In this document: piece by piece, positions 1-9,240 of the stretch
How positions within the stretch are numbered: position 1 is the first letter of the stretch
Layout of the letters: each line of letters starts with the position of its first letter
From: Sulfitobacter sp. F26204
GTDB lineage: Bacteria > Pseudomonadota > Alphaproteobacteria > Rhodobacterales > Rhodobacteraceae
Reading direction: 5' to 3'
Assembly (NCBI RefSeq): GCF_026410305.1
Contig: NZ_JAPMLQ010000002.1
Span: 372,001 to 436,000, forward strand
DNA length: 64,000 nt
Translations under genes and position numbers: made by a program
The notes under the pieces: generated by a model
What the model was told of the DNA's origin: nothing
What the model saw: the letters and a program-made list of their open reading frames with translations, nothing else
Databases searched by the model: none

Positions 1-725
1 AATATATCATGTCCGAACGCGTCAAGGGCGGTGTATCCGATCGTTCCGACCTGAATGTGCTGCGCCAGAAGCTGGCCGAGATCAAAGCGGACCGTTCCGC
101 AAATATAGAAGCGGCGAATACCGCCATGGCCGAGTTGAACGCGATGTCGATAGAGCCGCTTGGCGGTCTGCACGGGGTTCCGGCGTTGCGTGTTTCGTCC
201 AATGCTGCGCAACCATTGACGGTGGTGCTGGCCGAGGCGGAAAAAACCCGTGCAATTGCTGCTGCCAAGATTGATCGTGCCGATCAGCTTCCCGGATTGT
301 CGGCAGGGGGCACGATTGGCGAAGAGTCCGATCTGGGTCTACGGGTCAGTGCGGACACATTGCTGGGGTTCGGCACCGGCGCGACCTTGCGCGCAATCGA
401 AGAGGCGAAAGAAGCCGCCGGGCGCAGAGTCGCCCAGGCCAATGAAGATTCAAACCGCAAGTTGCGCAAACTTGAAGGCCAGATTGCCGCAAAGTCCCGT
501 CAGGCCAGCGAAGCTGCGGGACTGACCAGACAGGCCAAGCGCAACCTTGACCTGTTTCAGGAACAATATGATGCCGGTCAGCGTCAGGTTCTGGATGTAG
601 TGAGTGTATATGAAACCTTTGCCCGCCAGCAACAGGCCGAGGTCACATTAAAGTATGAAGCTGCACAGTTGCAGATCGATCTGGCCCGCCTGTTGGGTGT
701 GCTGGCCGATGGGGATGAGATTTGA
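1..725 (+). CDS. TolC-family outer-membrane efflux protein (5' partial)
   Basis: C-terminal ~240 residues of a TolC-like outer-membrane channel protein. The frame stays open to the left edge and the first ATG (position 9) has no ribosome binding site, so the start lies outside the window; family members are usually 430-480 residues. The sequence is rich in Ala/Gln/Glu heptads, as in the periplasmic helical barrel, and ends with the typical last repeat (FQEQYDAGQRQVLDVV, then a helix ending LLGVL). The stop codon overlaps the TTG start of the ABC exporter, and HlyD follows, so this is most likely the outer-membrane part of a type I secretion system. The family is clear; the secreted substrate is not in the window. 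Confidence 0.85.
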   Translation, partial: YIMSERVKGGVSDRSDLNVLRQKLAEIKADRSANIEAANTAMAELNAMSIEPLGGLHGVPALRVSSNAAQPLTVVLAEAEKTRAIAAAKIDRADQLPGLSAGGTIGEESDLGLRVSADTLLGFGTGATLRAIEEAKEAAGRRVAQANEDSNRKLRKLEGQIAAKSRQASEAAGLTRQAKRNLDLFQEQYDAGQRQVLDVVSVYETFARQQQAEVTLKYEAAQLQIDLARLLGVLADGDEI

Positions 726-2950
726 GCCAGAAACGCGCGTTCACCTTGAAAATCAGCAATGGCAATCAGGGACGTCTTGCGGCGGCCAATACGGCTGATC
801 GTCCTGCTGACGACAAGAAGATCAACAGCTTTGACGAACGCATCGCGGTGCGGGCCCAGTTGGCGGCGACCTACGCCGGATTGTTGGGCGTCGAAGCGGT
901 GCGCCGCGATCTGTTCGAGGCCATTGGCGGTGCGACCCGTGAAGGGGCGGCTGACAAGGACGAAGCAAACGCAATTGCGCATGGGATGCGGTCGATCGGG
1001 CTTTTGGCGCAGGTTGCAAGGGTGCGCGGCCTTACTGCGGATCTCTGGCCTGCATTGGCCTATATGACCTCCGGACAGGTGTTGTTGGTCATGGGACAGT
1101 CGCGTGGCGATCTGGTGATTTTCGACAAGACCTGTCCTGACAACCGTGCCTTCGTACCGGTTTCCGATTTCAAGCCGTTTTTCACCGGTCTGCTGGTGCG
1201 CGCCGAAGCCCCTTTGGCCAAGGTTGCAGAGACCCACAAGACCGAAAGCGCCAAGCCTCACTGGTTCTGGGGGCATTTCGGCCGGTTCAAGCGCCAGATG
1301 GCCGAAGTGGCGCTGGGTTCTTTTGTGGCGAACCTTCTGGCGGTGGCAGTGGCGTTGTTTTCCTTGCAGGTTTATGACCGGGTCATTCCACATCAATCGG
1401 AAGCGACGCTATGGGTGTTGGCCATCGGCGCGGGCCTTGCCCTGTTGATGGAGGCTTTCATCAAGGTTGCGCGCGCGCGCCTGATGGATGGGGCAGGCCG
1501 TCAGATCGAGGTGTCGGTGCTGCAGATCCTGATGAACCGTATTCTTGGCATGCGTTCGGATACCAAGGGACAGGCACCCAATCAGGTGTTTTCCAGCATG
1601 CGTGAGTTTGGCTCTGTGCGTGAGTTCTTTACCGCGTCGACCATCGGGACGATTGCTGACGTTCCCTTTATTTTTGTGTTCCTGTTTCTGGTCGCCAGCA
1701 TTGCAGGCAATGTGGTCTGGGTTCTGGTTGCGGGGGGTATTCTCATGGTGATCCCGGGGTTCATCATGCAAAAGAAGATGATCCGCCTGACACAGGAAAC
1801 CCAAGGGGCCTCGGCCAAGTCGTCGCGGCTGCTGCACGAAACGATCTTTGAACTCGACACGCTCAAGACCCAGCGCGGTGAAGACCGGGTTGCGCGGTTG
1901 TGGCAGGAATTGAACATGCTGCAGGCGATGAAATCCTCCGAGCAACGCAAACTGGCCTCGACGCTGACCTTCTGGTCACAGGGGGTACAACAAGGAACCT
2001 ATGTCGCAGCAGTGATCACCGGTACCTATCTGGTGTTTGCCGGTGAATTTACCGTCGGATCGATCATCGCTGTAGGGATATTGACGGGACGGACGCTTTC
2101 ACCGCTGACCCAGCTTGCGGGGACACTCGCGCGTTGGGGCAATGTCAAATCCGCGCTGGACGGGTTGGAAATGATTGCCAGTGCAGAGCAAGATACAGAT
2201 GCCAACCGGAGCTATCTGCGCCGCGAACAGTTGAAGGGGCATTTCGAACTGCGTGATGTGACGTTCCGCTATGAAGAGGACGGCGCGCCGACACTTGATA
2301 TCAAGGGCATGGCGATCCTGCCTGGGCAGAAGATTGCCGTGCTGGGGGCGAATGGTTCGGGCAAATCCTCGTTGTTGAAATTGCTCAGCGGACTTTATGC
2401 GCCGGAAACCGGCCGCGTGATGCTTGACGGGACCGAGATGAGCCAGATCGAACCGCGCGATCTGCGGCGTCTGATCGGCTATCTGGGACAGGATGTGCGG
2501 CTGTTTGCAGGCTCGTTGCGCGACAATCTGAACCTCACGATGCTGGAACGCGACGATGACCGGTTGTATGCGGCACTGGATTTTGCCGGACTTGGCCCCT
2601 TTGTCAAAGCGCATCACAAGGGGCTGGACCTTGAGATCAAGGACAATGGCGCAGGTTTGAGTATCGGTCAGCGGCAGTCCATCGGCTGGGCGCGTTTGTG
2701 GTTGCAAGACCCCAAGGTTTGCCTGCTGGACGAACCGACGGCGGCGCTGGACCAAACGCTTGAGGCGACGTTGGTGAGCCGCATGGAAAGCTGGCTGGAG
2801 GGGCGCACCGCCATCATTGCAACCCATCGTGCGCCGATTCTCGCGCTGACGAGCCGTACCCTGGTCTTGCAAGGTGGACGCATGACGATTGATGGCCCAA
2901 AGGACCAGGTGCTGGGCCATATCGCCACAATGAGAGGGCAGGCTGCATGA
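722..2950 (+). CDS. Type I secretion ABC transporter, LapB/RTX-exporter type
   Basis: 742-residue inner-membrane exporter. An N-terminal C39-peptidase-like domain (about residues 20-145) appears to lack the catalytic Cys, as in exporters of RTX proteins that keep their C-terminal signal. A membrane domain follows (about 170-430), then an ATPase domain with Walker A GANGSGKSS near residue 542, signature LSIGQRQ near 645 and Walker B VCLLDEP near 667. The TTG start overlaps the TolC-like stop (TTTGA); the next in-frame Met is about 90 residues later and would remove the N domain. The stop overlaps the ATG of the HlyD gene, so the three genes are probably translationally coupled. Likely substrate: a large RTX adhesin or similar protein. 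Confidence 0.93.
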   Translation: MSQKRAFTLKISNGNQGRLAAANTADRPADDKKINSFDERIAVRAQLAATYAGLLGVEAVRRDLFEAIGGATREGAADKDEANAIAHGMRSIGLLAQVARVRGLTADLWPALAYMTSGQVLLVMGQSRGDLVIFDKTCPDNRAFVPVSDFKPFFTGLLVRAEAPLAKVAETHKTESAKPHWFWGHFGRFKRQMAEVALGSFVANLLAVAVALFSLQVYDRVIPHQSEATLWVLAIGAGLALLMEAFIKVARARLMDGAGRQIEVSVLQILMNRILGMRSDTKGQAPNQVFSSMREFGSVREFFTASTIGTIADVPFIFVFLFLVASIAGNVVWVLVAGGILMVIPGFIMQKKMIRLTQETQGASAKSSRLLHETIFELDTLKTQRGEDRVARLWQELNMLQAMKSSEQRKLASTLTFWSQGVQQGTYVAAVITGTYLVFAGEFTVGSIIAVGILTGRTLSPLTQLAGTLARWGNVKSALDGLEMIASAEQDTDANRSYLRREQLKGHFELRDVTFRYEEDGAPTLDIKGMAILPGQKIAVLGANGSGKSSLLKLLSGLYAPETGRVMLDGTEMSQIEPRDLRRLIGYLGQDVRLFAGSLRDNLNLTMLERDDDRLYAALDFAGLGPFVKAHHKGLDLEIKDNGAGLSIGQRQSIGWARLWLQDPKVCLLDEPTAALDQTLEATLVSRMESWLEGRTAIIATHRAPILALTSRTLVLQGGRMTIDGPKDQVLGHIATMRGQAA

Positions 2951-4137
2951 CCTTTGTGAACCCGACCACCATGGACGCACAAATGGGTCGACAGATGCGC
3001 GGCCCTTCGGCTGTGATCTGGATGTGCGGTGTTGCGGTGTTGGTGTTTCTGACCTGGGCCGCCTTTGCATGGGTTGATGAAATTGTGCGCGCCGAAGGTT
3101 CGATGATCTCATCCTCGCGCCCGCAGATCATTCAAAACCTCGAAGGTGGTATTCTGGCAGAGCTTGAAGTGGCTGAAGGCGATATTGTGGAGCGCGGTGA
3201 CGTTCTGGCCCGGTTGCACGGGACGCAGTTCCAGTCCTCTGTGGATGATTTGCGCAACCAGATTTCGACATTCGAGATTCGCCGTTTGCGTCTGGAGGCG
3301 GAGCTCGCCGGACAGTTCGATTTTGACGTTCCGAATGAATGGGCAATGCGCACACCGAACATTGTCGATTCAGAACGTTCTCTTTTGCGGGCACGCCAGT
3401 CTGATTTCGTTTCGCGTTCCGATGGTGCCAAGCGCGTGCTGATCGAGGCAGAGCGCGAAGCCAACCTGATGAATGACCTGTTGGAGCGTAACATTGTATC
3501 GCTGATCGAGGCGACCCGTGCGCGAAAATCATTTGCCGATGCCCAGATCAGGTTTGACGAGGTGACAACCCAGACAGAACTGGAGCGGGCCCAGGAATAT
3601 TCCGATGTCCTAAAGGAACTGGCAACACTGCGCCAGAATCTGAAATCCAGCACCGACCAATTGAATCGTACCGTGCTGACAAGCCCGATGCGCGGGATTG
3701 TGAATAATTTGTCCGTTACCACGATTGGCGGGGTGGTGCGCCCCGGTGAGGAAATTCTGCAGATCATCCCCTTGGACGAGGAATTGTTTGTCGAGGCGCG
3801 GGTGCGTCCCGAAGATATTGCAGGGGTGCGCCCCGGTCAGGAAGCGACGGTAAAACTGTCGGCCTATGACTATACGATCTATGGTACACTCAAGGGGAAG
3901 GTTACCTTGATCTCGGCGGATACATTCAAGGACGAACGCGCCCGTGATCCAGATGGCAACCCCCATTACAAGGTGACACTGCAAGTGGACACCGAGCATC
4001 TTACCGAGCGTCAGGCCTCGTTGCGGATCAGACCGGGGATGCAGGCATCGGTTGAATTGCATACGGGGTCAAAGACGGTGATGCAATATCTGCTCAAGCC
4101 CTTGTACAAGAGCAAGGAAGCCTTTCGCGAACCCTAA
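2947..4137 (+). CDS. HlyD-family periplasmic adaptor of type I secretion
   Basis: 396-residue membrane-fusion protein. A short cytoplasmic tail and one transmembrane helix (about residues 24-44) are followed by a lipoyl-like half-motif (QNLEGGILAELEVAEGDIV), a long alpha-helical hairpin (about 90-235), the second lipoyl half (LTSPMRGIVNNLSV) and beta-barrel sequence to the end. This order is that of HlyD/LapC adaptors that link the inner-membrane ABC exporter to TolC. It overlaps the exporter gene by 4 bp (ATGA). It is the last gene of the operon; the next gene is on the other strand. Confidence 0.93.
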   Translation: MTFVNPTTMDAQMGRQMRGPSAVIWMCGVAVLVFLTWAAFAWVDEIVRAEGSMISSSRPQIIQNLEGGILAELEVAEGDIVERGDVLARLHGTQFQSSVDDLRNQISTFEIRRLRLEAELAGQFDFDVPNEWAMRTPNIVDSERSLLRARQSDFVSRSDGAKRVLIEAEREANLMNDLLERNIVSLIEATRARKSFADAQIRFDEVTTQTELERAQEYSDVLKELATLRQNLKSSTDQLNRTVLTSPMRGIVNNLSVTTIGGVVRPGEEILQIIPLDEELFVEARVRPEDIAGVRPGQEATVKLSAYDYTIYGTLKGKVTLISADTFKDERARDPDGNPHYKVTLQVDTEHLTERQASLRIRPGMQASVELHTGSKTVMQYLLKPLYKSKEAFREP

Positions 4138-4222
4138 GGCGGATCCGTTGTATCGTATTCCTTCGAGTGCTTCTACCGTTGATCTATGGCGATAGTTGCC
4201 CTGCCGTCAAATGGGGGCGTTG

Positions 4223-4666
4223 CTATTCCTCGGTATCCAGCCAGATTGTAACCGGACCATCATTGGCCAAGGCCACCGACATGTCCGCGCCGAAACGCCC
4301 GCGTTGCGTGGGAATGTCCAGACTGGAAAGGTGGTGCACAAAATGTCTGTAAAGTTCTTGTGCGACAGCGGGTTTTGCTGCCTTTGAAAAGCCGGGCCGC
4401 GTGCCGCGTCTGGTGTCGGCGGCCAGCGTGAATTGGCTGACCACAAGGGCGCTGCCCCCTGTTTGGGCAAGGTTCAGGTTCATCTTTTCTGCGTCATCTT
4501 TGAACAGGCGCAGTTTGGCGATCTTGTTGGCAAGGGTTTCGGCCGTTGCGGGCGTATCCTGGGGCATCGCGCAGACGAAAATCAACAAACCGTTGGCAAT
4601 TTCGGCAATAACGGTGCTGTCGACTGTGACGGATGCCGCGCTGACCCGCTGCAGGAGGGCCCGCAT
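4223..4666 (-). CDS. dtd: D-aminoacyl-tRNA deacylase
   Basis: 147-residue DTD, the family's normal length. It hydrolyses D-aminoacyl-tRNAs and so proofreads chirality in translation. It begins [16 protein letters not shown] and carries both active-site signatures: [17 protein letters not shown] in the middle and [11 protein letters not shown] near the C terminus (the NxGPxT motif). Its start ATG shares a base with the end of the nitroreductase gene, so the pair is probably co-transcribed on the minus strand. The role is housekeeping. Confidence 0.96.
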   Translation of the reverse strand: MRALLQRVSAASVTVDSTVIAEIANGLLIFVCAMPQDTPATAETLANKIAKLRLFKDDAEKMNLNLAQTGGSALVVSQFTLAADTRRGTRPGFSKAAKPAVAQELYRHFVHHLSSLDIPTQRGRFGADMSVALANDGPVTIWLDTEE

Positions 4667-5340
4667 CAGGATTTCCAGTCGATGATACTGTCTGGTGTGA
4701 CGCGCTCGGTCCTGAAGCTGTTTGCGGGATGGTCGGTATCCGCATAGCCAAAGGAAATGGCACAGAGCACCAGACGGTCATCGCCAATACCAAAATGGTT
4801 TCGCACTTGTGGTGCGTATGCGGCGATGGCTGCCTGTGGGATTGTTGCCACCCCGAGGGCGGTTGCCGCCAGCGTAAAAGCGGTGACAAAGCCACCCGTG
4901 TCCATTGCCCCATAGGGGCCAAGCTCTGTAGGAGAGTGGATGATTGCCACATGAGGCGCGTCAAACAGGGTATAATTGCGCAACATCTGCGCGGCACGGC
5001 CGGCGCGGTCTGCCTTTTCGATGCCGACAGCATCATAAAGCTGGAATCCACAAGTGCGGCGGCGGGAAGCGTATTCGTCCGTATAGCTGGAGGGCCAGTC
5101 GAGGTCCGGTGCCGGAGTTACGCCCTGGGTGGCAAGGTCAGTCACCATTGCGCGAAAGGCATCGGTTGCCGCCCCCTTGGTAATCGTGACCTGCCAGGGT
5201 TGGGCATTGCACCAAGACGGGACATGTCGGGCGGCATCGATGATCCGGGTGATGGTTTCGTCGGGAACGGGATCCGCGCGGAAGGCGCGACAAGAAAAGC
5301 GCGCCGTCAAGGTTTCGCTGAGCGTGTCATATTGAGTCAT
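4666..5340 (-). CDS. Nitroreductase-family FMN oxidoreductase
   Basis: 224-residue flavin reductase of the nitroreductase superfamily. The N-terminal [14 protein letters not shown] matches the family's S-x-R-x-F/Y FMN-phosphate motif, followed by PSWCNAQPW, and a Gly-rich segment ([18 protein letters not shown]) sits where the second flavin-binding helix is expected. The physiological substrate cannot be read from sequence; relatives reduce nitroaromatics, quinones or enals with NAD(P)H. It overlaps the upstream zinc-ribbon gene by 4 bp (ATGA) and touches dtd downstream, giving a compact minus-strand operon. Confidence 0.9.
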   Translation of the reverse strand: MTQYDTLSETLTARFSCRAFRADPVPDETITRIIDAARHVPSWCNAQPWQVTITKGAATDAFRAMVTDLATQGVTPAPDLDWPSSYTDEYASRRRTCGFQLYDAVGIEKADRAGRAAQMLRNYTLFDAPHVAIIHSPTELGPYGAMDTGGFVTAFTLAATALGVATIPQAAIAAYAPQVRNHFGIGDDRLVLCAISFGYADTDHPANSFRTERVTPDSIIDWKS

Positions 5341-6458
5341 TGTTGTGCTGCCAGATAACCGATGAGTCCCGCGGCAAGCAGGCCGAAGATCACCGCAATT
5401 GTGATTTTGATTGCTGAGAAGGGGCGTTCGCCCTGTACCCGACCGCTGCGGCCGTTCACGACAAAACGATAGGTCTTGCCACGATATTTGTATGCCGCCA
5501 GCCAGACGGGCAGCAGAATATGTTTGAAAGTGAGGTCGGATAATTGGGTATCAATGTTATGAATGCGCTGACGGTCGCCGCCGATGTCGAATTTCACATC
5601 GCGTTCGATGACACGGTCCATATGAGCACGGGCTTCGGCAAACCCTTCTTCGAGCGATAGGGCGTAGGCTTCGGCGCGAAACCCGGCAAGGTATTCGGGC
5701 GCATAGGGTTCGAGGGCGGACAAATCCCAGGGCTGCAGCGCATCTGTGTATTTCTTTGGCAGTGATTTCGAGGCCAGAACCAGCACATCGTCAAAGAAGC
5801 GTGCCACACGTCCTGAAGCAGAGCGCCAGCGTATTTTGGCAACCTGTTGCGTCGTGCGTTTGCCGTCACGCATGACGGTTTTTGTGACGTAGTAAACAGT
5901 GCCGCGCTGGCCTGTGTAGCTGCTACGCGTATTGGCGTCATAGGTCCAATAGGGAACATAGATGCCTTGCATGCGGCGCCCCTTGCGGGCGTATTCCTGC
6001 AGCCCGTTTGGTGCAAACCACAGCGCGCCGAGCCAATCGTTCATTGCGTCCCGTGCGGTTTCCTGAGTAAGGGCAAAGGGCAAAACCGCGCGGGGTTTGA
6101 TATGGCGGTTGGTGCCCGTATCCACGACCACAGGTGTTGCGCAAAAGGGGCATTCCGTGGCGTGTTTGCCAGTGGCGAATTCAACCTCGGCGGCGCAATT
6201 AGGGCAGGTCGTGACGCGCGTTTCTTCCATCTGATCCGCAGGTAGATCCGCCCGCAAGCCCGCATGCAGATCAAGTTCGGCGATCGGTTGCATCCGAAAA
6301 CCGGCACCGTCAATGGATTCAGTGTTGCCACAATGATCACAGGTCAACTGCCCCGTGTCCGGCGCAAATCGCAGGTCGGACCCGCAGGTATCGCAGGGAA
6401 AGCGATGCTCTTTGAGGGGCGCTTCGGGCGTGGTTTCAGGTGGCATGTGTTCGGGCAT
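5337..6458 (-). CDS. Zinc-ribbon membrane-anchored protein (TFIIB-like zinc finger)
   Basis: 373-residue protein with two zinc ribbons near the N terminus: CDTCGSDLRF...CDHCG (about residues 22-43) and CPNCAAEVEF...CPFC (about 85-104). A long mixed alpha/beta region (about 120-335) follows, then one C-terminal transmembrane helix (KITIAVIFGLLAAGLIGYL). Homologues in this lineage are sometimes labelled replication-factor-Y or TFIIB-like from the zinc motif alone; no helicase motif is visible, so that label is not adopted. In minus-strand gene order it lies after the SPFH and cytochrome b genes, and many SPFH loci include zinc-ribbon partners, so a membrane-associated role is inferred. Exact function unknown. 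Confidence 0.75.
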   Translation of the reverse strand: MPEHMPPETTPEAPLKEHRFPCDTCGSDLRFAPDTGQLTCDHCGNTESIDGAGFRMQPIAELDLHAGLRADLPADQMEETRVTTCPNCAAEVEFATGKHATECPFCATPVVVDTGTNRHIKPRAVLPFALTQETARDAMNDWLGALWFAPNGLQEYARKGRRMQGIYVPYWTYDANTRSSYTGQRGTVYYVTKTVMRDGKRTTQQVAKIRWRSASGRVARFFDDVLVLASKSLPKKYTDALQPWDLSALEPYAPEYLAGFRAEAYALSLEEGFAEARAHMDRVIERDVKFDIGGDRQRIHNIDTQLSDLTFKHILLPVWLAAYKYRGKTYRFVVNGRSGRVQGERPFSAIKITIAVIFGLLAAGLIGYLAAQQ

Positions 6459-6501
6459 AAGCCAGACATAGCCTCCTTTGTGATGACCCTCAAATGTTCA
6501 A

Positions 6502-7041
6502 TTACAAATAACGGTGCAAGGCTCTGGGGGCCATGATCCGCAGGGCATTATCTCGTAGCTTGAGATGTCTCCAGATATGAAATCCAGCGTGCACCAGGGC
6601 AATCAGGGCGAGCAGGTAAAATTCGAAAACGTGGATTTGGCCGATGATCTGATTGGCCTGAGCCATGTTCATCGGTGGTGCAATTGGCAGAAAACCACCT
6701 GCCTTCAGCAAGACGGCCGAGGTGAGACCGAGAAGGAAGCCGGTAACAGCAACTCCGAACAAACCCCAGATAAGCAATTTGTGCAGGGCCTGATGCATGA
6801 TGCGCGCCCACGGCGCGAGCTTTGGCCCTGGCCGGCTGGCCAATCCCCGACGCAAATAGTCAGCCGTCCAGATCAGGCACATGGTCACGAATATCAGCGC
6901 AAGGAAGGAATGGGCCTGAAATGCCTTGGGTCCGAAGGGCAACACGTCATCAGGTGTCACGAGAAGGAACCAGACCAGCATTGGGACCATGGCCCAATGC
7001 AATACCTTTAGGGCACTACGGCGTTTCGGAAGGCGTAACAT
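6502..7041 (-). CDS. Cytochrome b561/b6-type membrane protein
   Basis: About 179 residues forming a four-helix di-heme cytochrome b domain. Candidate heme-ligand histidines are visible in VLHWAMVPML, QAHSFLALIF, MHQALHKLLIW and the last helices (QIHVFEFYLL, LVHAGFHIWRH). Such proteins pass electrons between quinones and soluble partners. Start uncertain: the ATG at 7041 begins MLRLPKRRSALKVLHW, matching the usual short N terminus, while a GTG at 7107 would add 22 basic residues just after the SPFH stop; neither has a good ribosome binding site. The electron partner is unknown. Confidence 0.85.
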   Translation of the reverse strand: MLRLPKRRSALKVLHWAMVPMLVWFLLVTPDDVLPFGPKAFQAHSFLALIFVTMCLIWTADYLRRGLASRPGPKLAPWARIMHQALHKLLIWGLFGVAVTGFLLGLTSAVLLKAGGFLPIAPPMNMAQANQIIGQIHVFEFYLLALIALVHAGFHIWRHLKLRDNALRIMAPRALHRYL

Positions 7042-7120
7042 GACAAAGTCACGCAGGCAGGGACGAAAGAGTTTCGCCCACCTTTTCTTTGCGGTGCGGG
7101 GGGTCACCCCGGAACAGGCT

Positions 7121-8230
7121 TCATGTGCCAGGTGGCGGCGGCGGCAGAATGGTAAAGAGCTGCGCCAGTTCGGTTACATGCTCTGCCTTTTGCCATCCGT
7201 CCTGACCAGCGGTCCAGACATAGGTTTCGCGGGTCAAGGTCCCGTCCGAGACCTTGCGCCCCATGGCGGCCTTGGAAAACGGGCCGGTGGTTTCGCCGTT
7301 TTCGGCAATGTGCCAGACATGTTCTACCGGCGGCGGCGGCGGGGCCATCGAAGCCGGAGCGGCAGGGCGCGCACCCCAGGGGCCAGCCTGAACCGCGGCC
7401 GCCTGACCCATCTGCATGCCCAGGCCCGCGCCCAGGCCAGTCTGGATCGCAGCCGCCCCCGCGCCGTCACGGCCCAAGGATTCGGCGGCCTGAAATTGCA
7501 TGTATTCACCCAGATTACCGATCACGCCCATGGCAGAGCGTTTGTCCATCACCTCTTCGACGGCGGGAGGAAGCGAGATGTTTTCGATATAGAGTTCTGG
7601 CAGGGCCAAACCGTATTCGGCCAATTGGGCAGCGATTTCCTTGCCTACCAGCTTGCTTAACTCGCGGGTGTTCGCCGCCATATCCAACACGGGAATATGT
7701 GCCCGTGCAATTGTACGGGAAAATTCCTGAACGATGATGTTGCGGATCTGATAACTGATTTCGTCCATGGTGAATTCACCGTCGGTGCCGACAATCTCGG
7801 TCAGAAAACGCGCCGGATCGCTGACCTTGACCGAATAGGTGCCATAGGCGCGCAGGCGCACGGGGCCGAATTCGGGGTCACGGACGATGATCGGGTTCTT
7901 GGTGCCCCATTTCAGATCGTTGAACCGTGTTGTATTGACGAAATAAACTTCGGATTTGAACGGACTCTTGAAGCCATGATCCCAGTGCTGCAAGGTTGTG
8001 AGGATGGGCATATTGTTGGTTTCGAGCATGTAGAGGCCGGGCGTGAATACATCGGCCAATTGGCCTTCATGTACAAACACTGCCGCCTGTCCTTCGCGCA
8101 CGGTCAGCTTGGCCCCGTATTTGATCTCGTGGGCTTCGCGTTCGAACCGCCAGACCATGGTGTCACGGGTGTCGTCCACCCAATGGATAACGTCAATGAA
8201 TTCACCTGAGAGGAAGTCGAAAATACCCAT
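7121..8230 (-). CDS. SPFH/band-7 protein with C-terminal GYF-like domain
   Basis: 369-residue protein. The SPFH domain fills roughly residues 20-250 (start MGIFDFLSGEFIDVIHW; LRAYGTYSVKVSDPARFL in the core). A low-complexity Ala/Gly/Pro linker (about 265-305) leads to a GYF_2-like module (WHIAENGETTGPFSKAAM to QDGWQKAEHV). Relatives are often annotated as virion-core-protein-like because of the SPFH part, with no phage link. SPFH proteins form oligomeric scaffolds, usually at membranes. It lies just downstream of the DUF2927, TelA, XpaC and TerC genes on the same strand, so it may belong to a membrane-stress module. No enzymatic motif is visible. Confidence 0.88.
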   Translation of the reverse strand: MGIFDFLSGEFIDVIHWVDDTRDTMVWRFEREAHEIKYGAKLTVREGQAAVFVHEGQLADVFTPGLYMLETNNMPILTTLQHWDHGFKSPFKSEVYFVNTTRFNDLKWGTKNPIIVRDPEFGPVRLRAYGTYSVKVSDPARFLTEIVGTDGEFTMDEISYQIRNIIVQEFSRTIARAHIPVLDMAANTRELSKLVGKEIAAQLAEYGLALPELYIENISLPPAVEEVMDKRSAMGVIGNLGEYMQFQAAESLGRDGAGAAAIQTGLGAGLGMQMGQAAAVQAGPWGARPAAPASMAPPPPPVEHVWHIAENGETTGPFSKAAMGRKVSDGTLTRETYVWTAGQDGWQKAEHVTELAQLFTILPPPPPGT

Positions 8231-8279
8231 GGTTCTGGTCCTTTACGTCAGTTGCCTTGCGTGAAATTTTTGGCAGGCG

Positions 8280-9233
8280 TCACAGCGGCCCCCCAACAAG
8301 TTCACGCGCGATTATTCGGGCTATGGGGCCTGCTTGTTCGGCGCTCATTCCGGGGCGCAGGCGGGGGTCATACAGCATCTTTAACAAGAGTTCATCGTGG
8401 TTGGTCAGCAGCGCAAATTCGTCGTCGTCGTTAAAGATCGAGGGGCGTGCAGCCGGGCTGTCATTGGCCAGGCCAAGCCCTTGCGCCAGTTCTTCGTGGA
8501 TGCAGGACAGACGCAGAAGATCTGGATTTTCAGAGCGGATCACCGCCACGGCTGCGGTGTAGGTGCTGGGGTCGGGCCCAGCCGCATAGGCCGCAACCGC
8601 GCAATAGGTGTCGCGGCGCAGGTCACGAAAGGCATCAAGTGAGGCGGGTGAAATGTCCGAAACGCGGGCTGCGGCCTGTGCAAGGGCGGCACCACGATCA
8701 TCTTCAGAAGCGATGATCACCACGAAATTCGGCGGTGTGCTGACGGAAATCGGATGACCTGTCACGCGCGCCAAGCGGTTGGCATAGCTTGTGACGGCGG
8801 CGAGATCCGACTTGCGTTGGGACGGGGGCACGCCATTGCCGAAAACCACCTGCATACGCACTGGTTTGGCCCAGCGGCGCAGCGGGCTGGCACCGCCACG
8901 ACCTGAGAAATTGCCATTATATTCGTTGAAAAACGCAATTTGTTCGAAGTTGCGCACCAGAGTGTCGGCAGTAAAGGGCGTGTCAACACCACCGCCATCC
9001 TGACGCAACAGGCCTTGACTGGTCTGGGCGCGCTCCACCTGATTCAGGTATTGTCGCAAGCGCGCGCTTCTTTGCGAGGTGGGTTGCGCGACTACGGGGG
9101 GCGGTGCGGCAACAACCGGCCGCGCCTGTGGTTTTGCCACGGGGACAACGGGCGGTTCGACCGTGCAAGCGGTGAGCGTGGCCAACATTGCCGCCACGCC
9201 CCAGCGTCGGATGAAATGGACCTGCGCCGCCAT
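8280..9233 (-). CDS. DUF2927 family lipoprotein
   Basis: 317-residue exported protein. The N terminus (RRWGVAAMLATLTACTVEP) ends in a lipobox with Cys near residue 24, so it is predicted to be lipid-anchored. A Pro/Ala/Val-rich linker leads to the DUF2927 domain, whose conserved C-terminal part is visible as CIHEELAQGLGLANDSPAA and FALLTNHDELLLKMLYD. The HEExxQ-like segment resembles a metallopeptidase helix, but no catalytic role is established. The stop of the telA-like gene lies 7 bp upstream of this start, so they are almost certainly co-transcribed. Confidence 0.85.
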   Translation of the reverse strand: MAAQVHFIRRWGVAAMLATLTACTVEPPVVPVAKPQARPVVAAPPPVVAQPTSQRSARLRQYLNQVERAQTSQGLLRQDGGGVDTPFTADTLVRNFEQIAFFNEYNGNFSGRGGASPLRRWAKPVRMQVVFGNGVPPSQRKSDLAAVTSYANRLARVTGHPISVSTPPNFVVIIASEDDRGAALAQAAARVSDISPASLDAFRDLRRDTYCAVAAYAAGPDPSTYTAAVAVIRSENPDLLRLSCIHEELAQGLGLANDSPAARPSIFNDDDEFALLTNHDELLLKMLYDPRLRPGMSAEQAGPIARIIARELVGGPL

Positions 9234-9240
9234 ATCCTTA

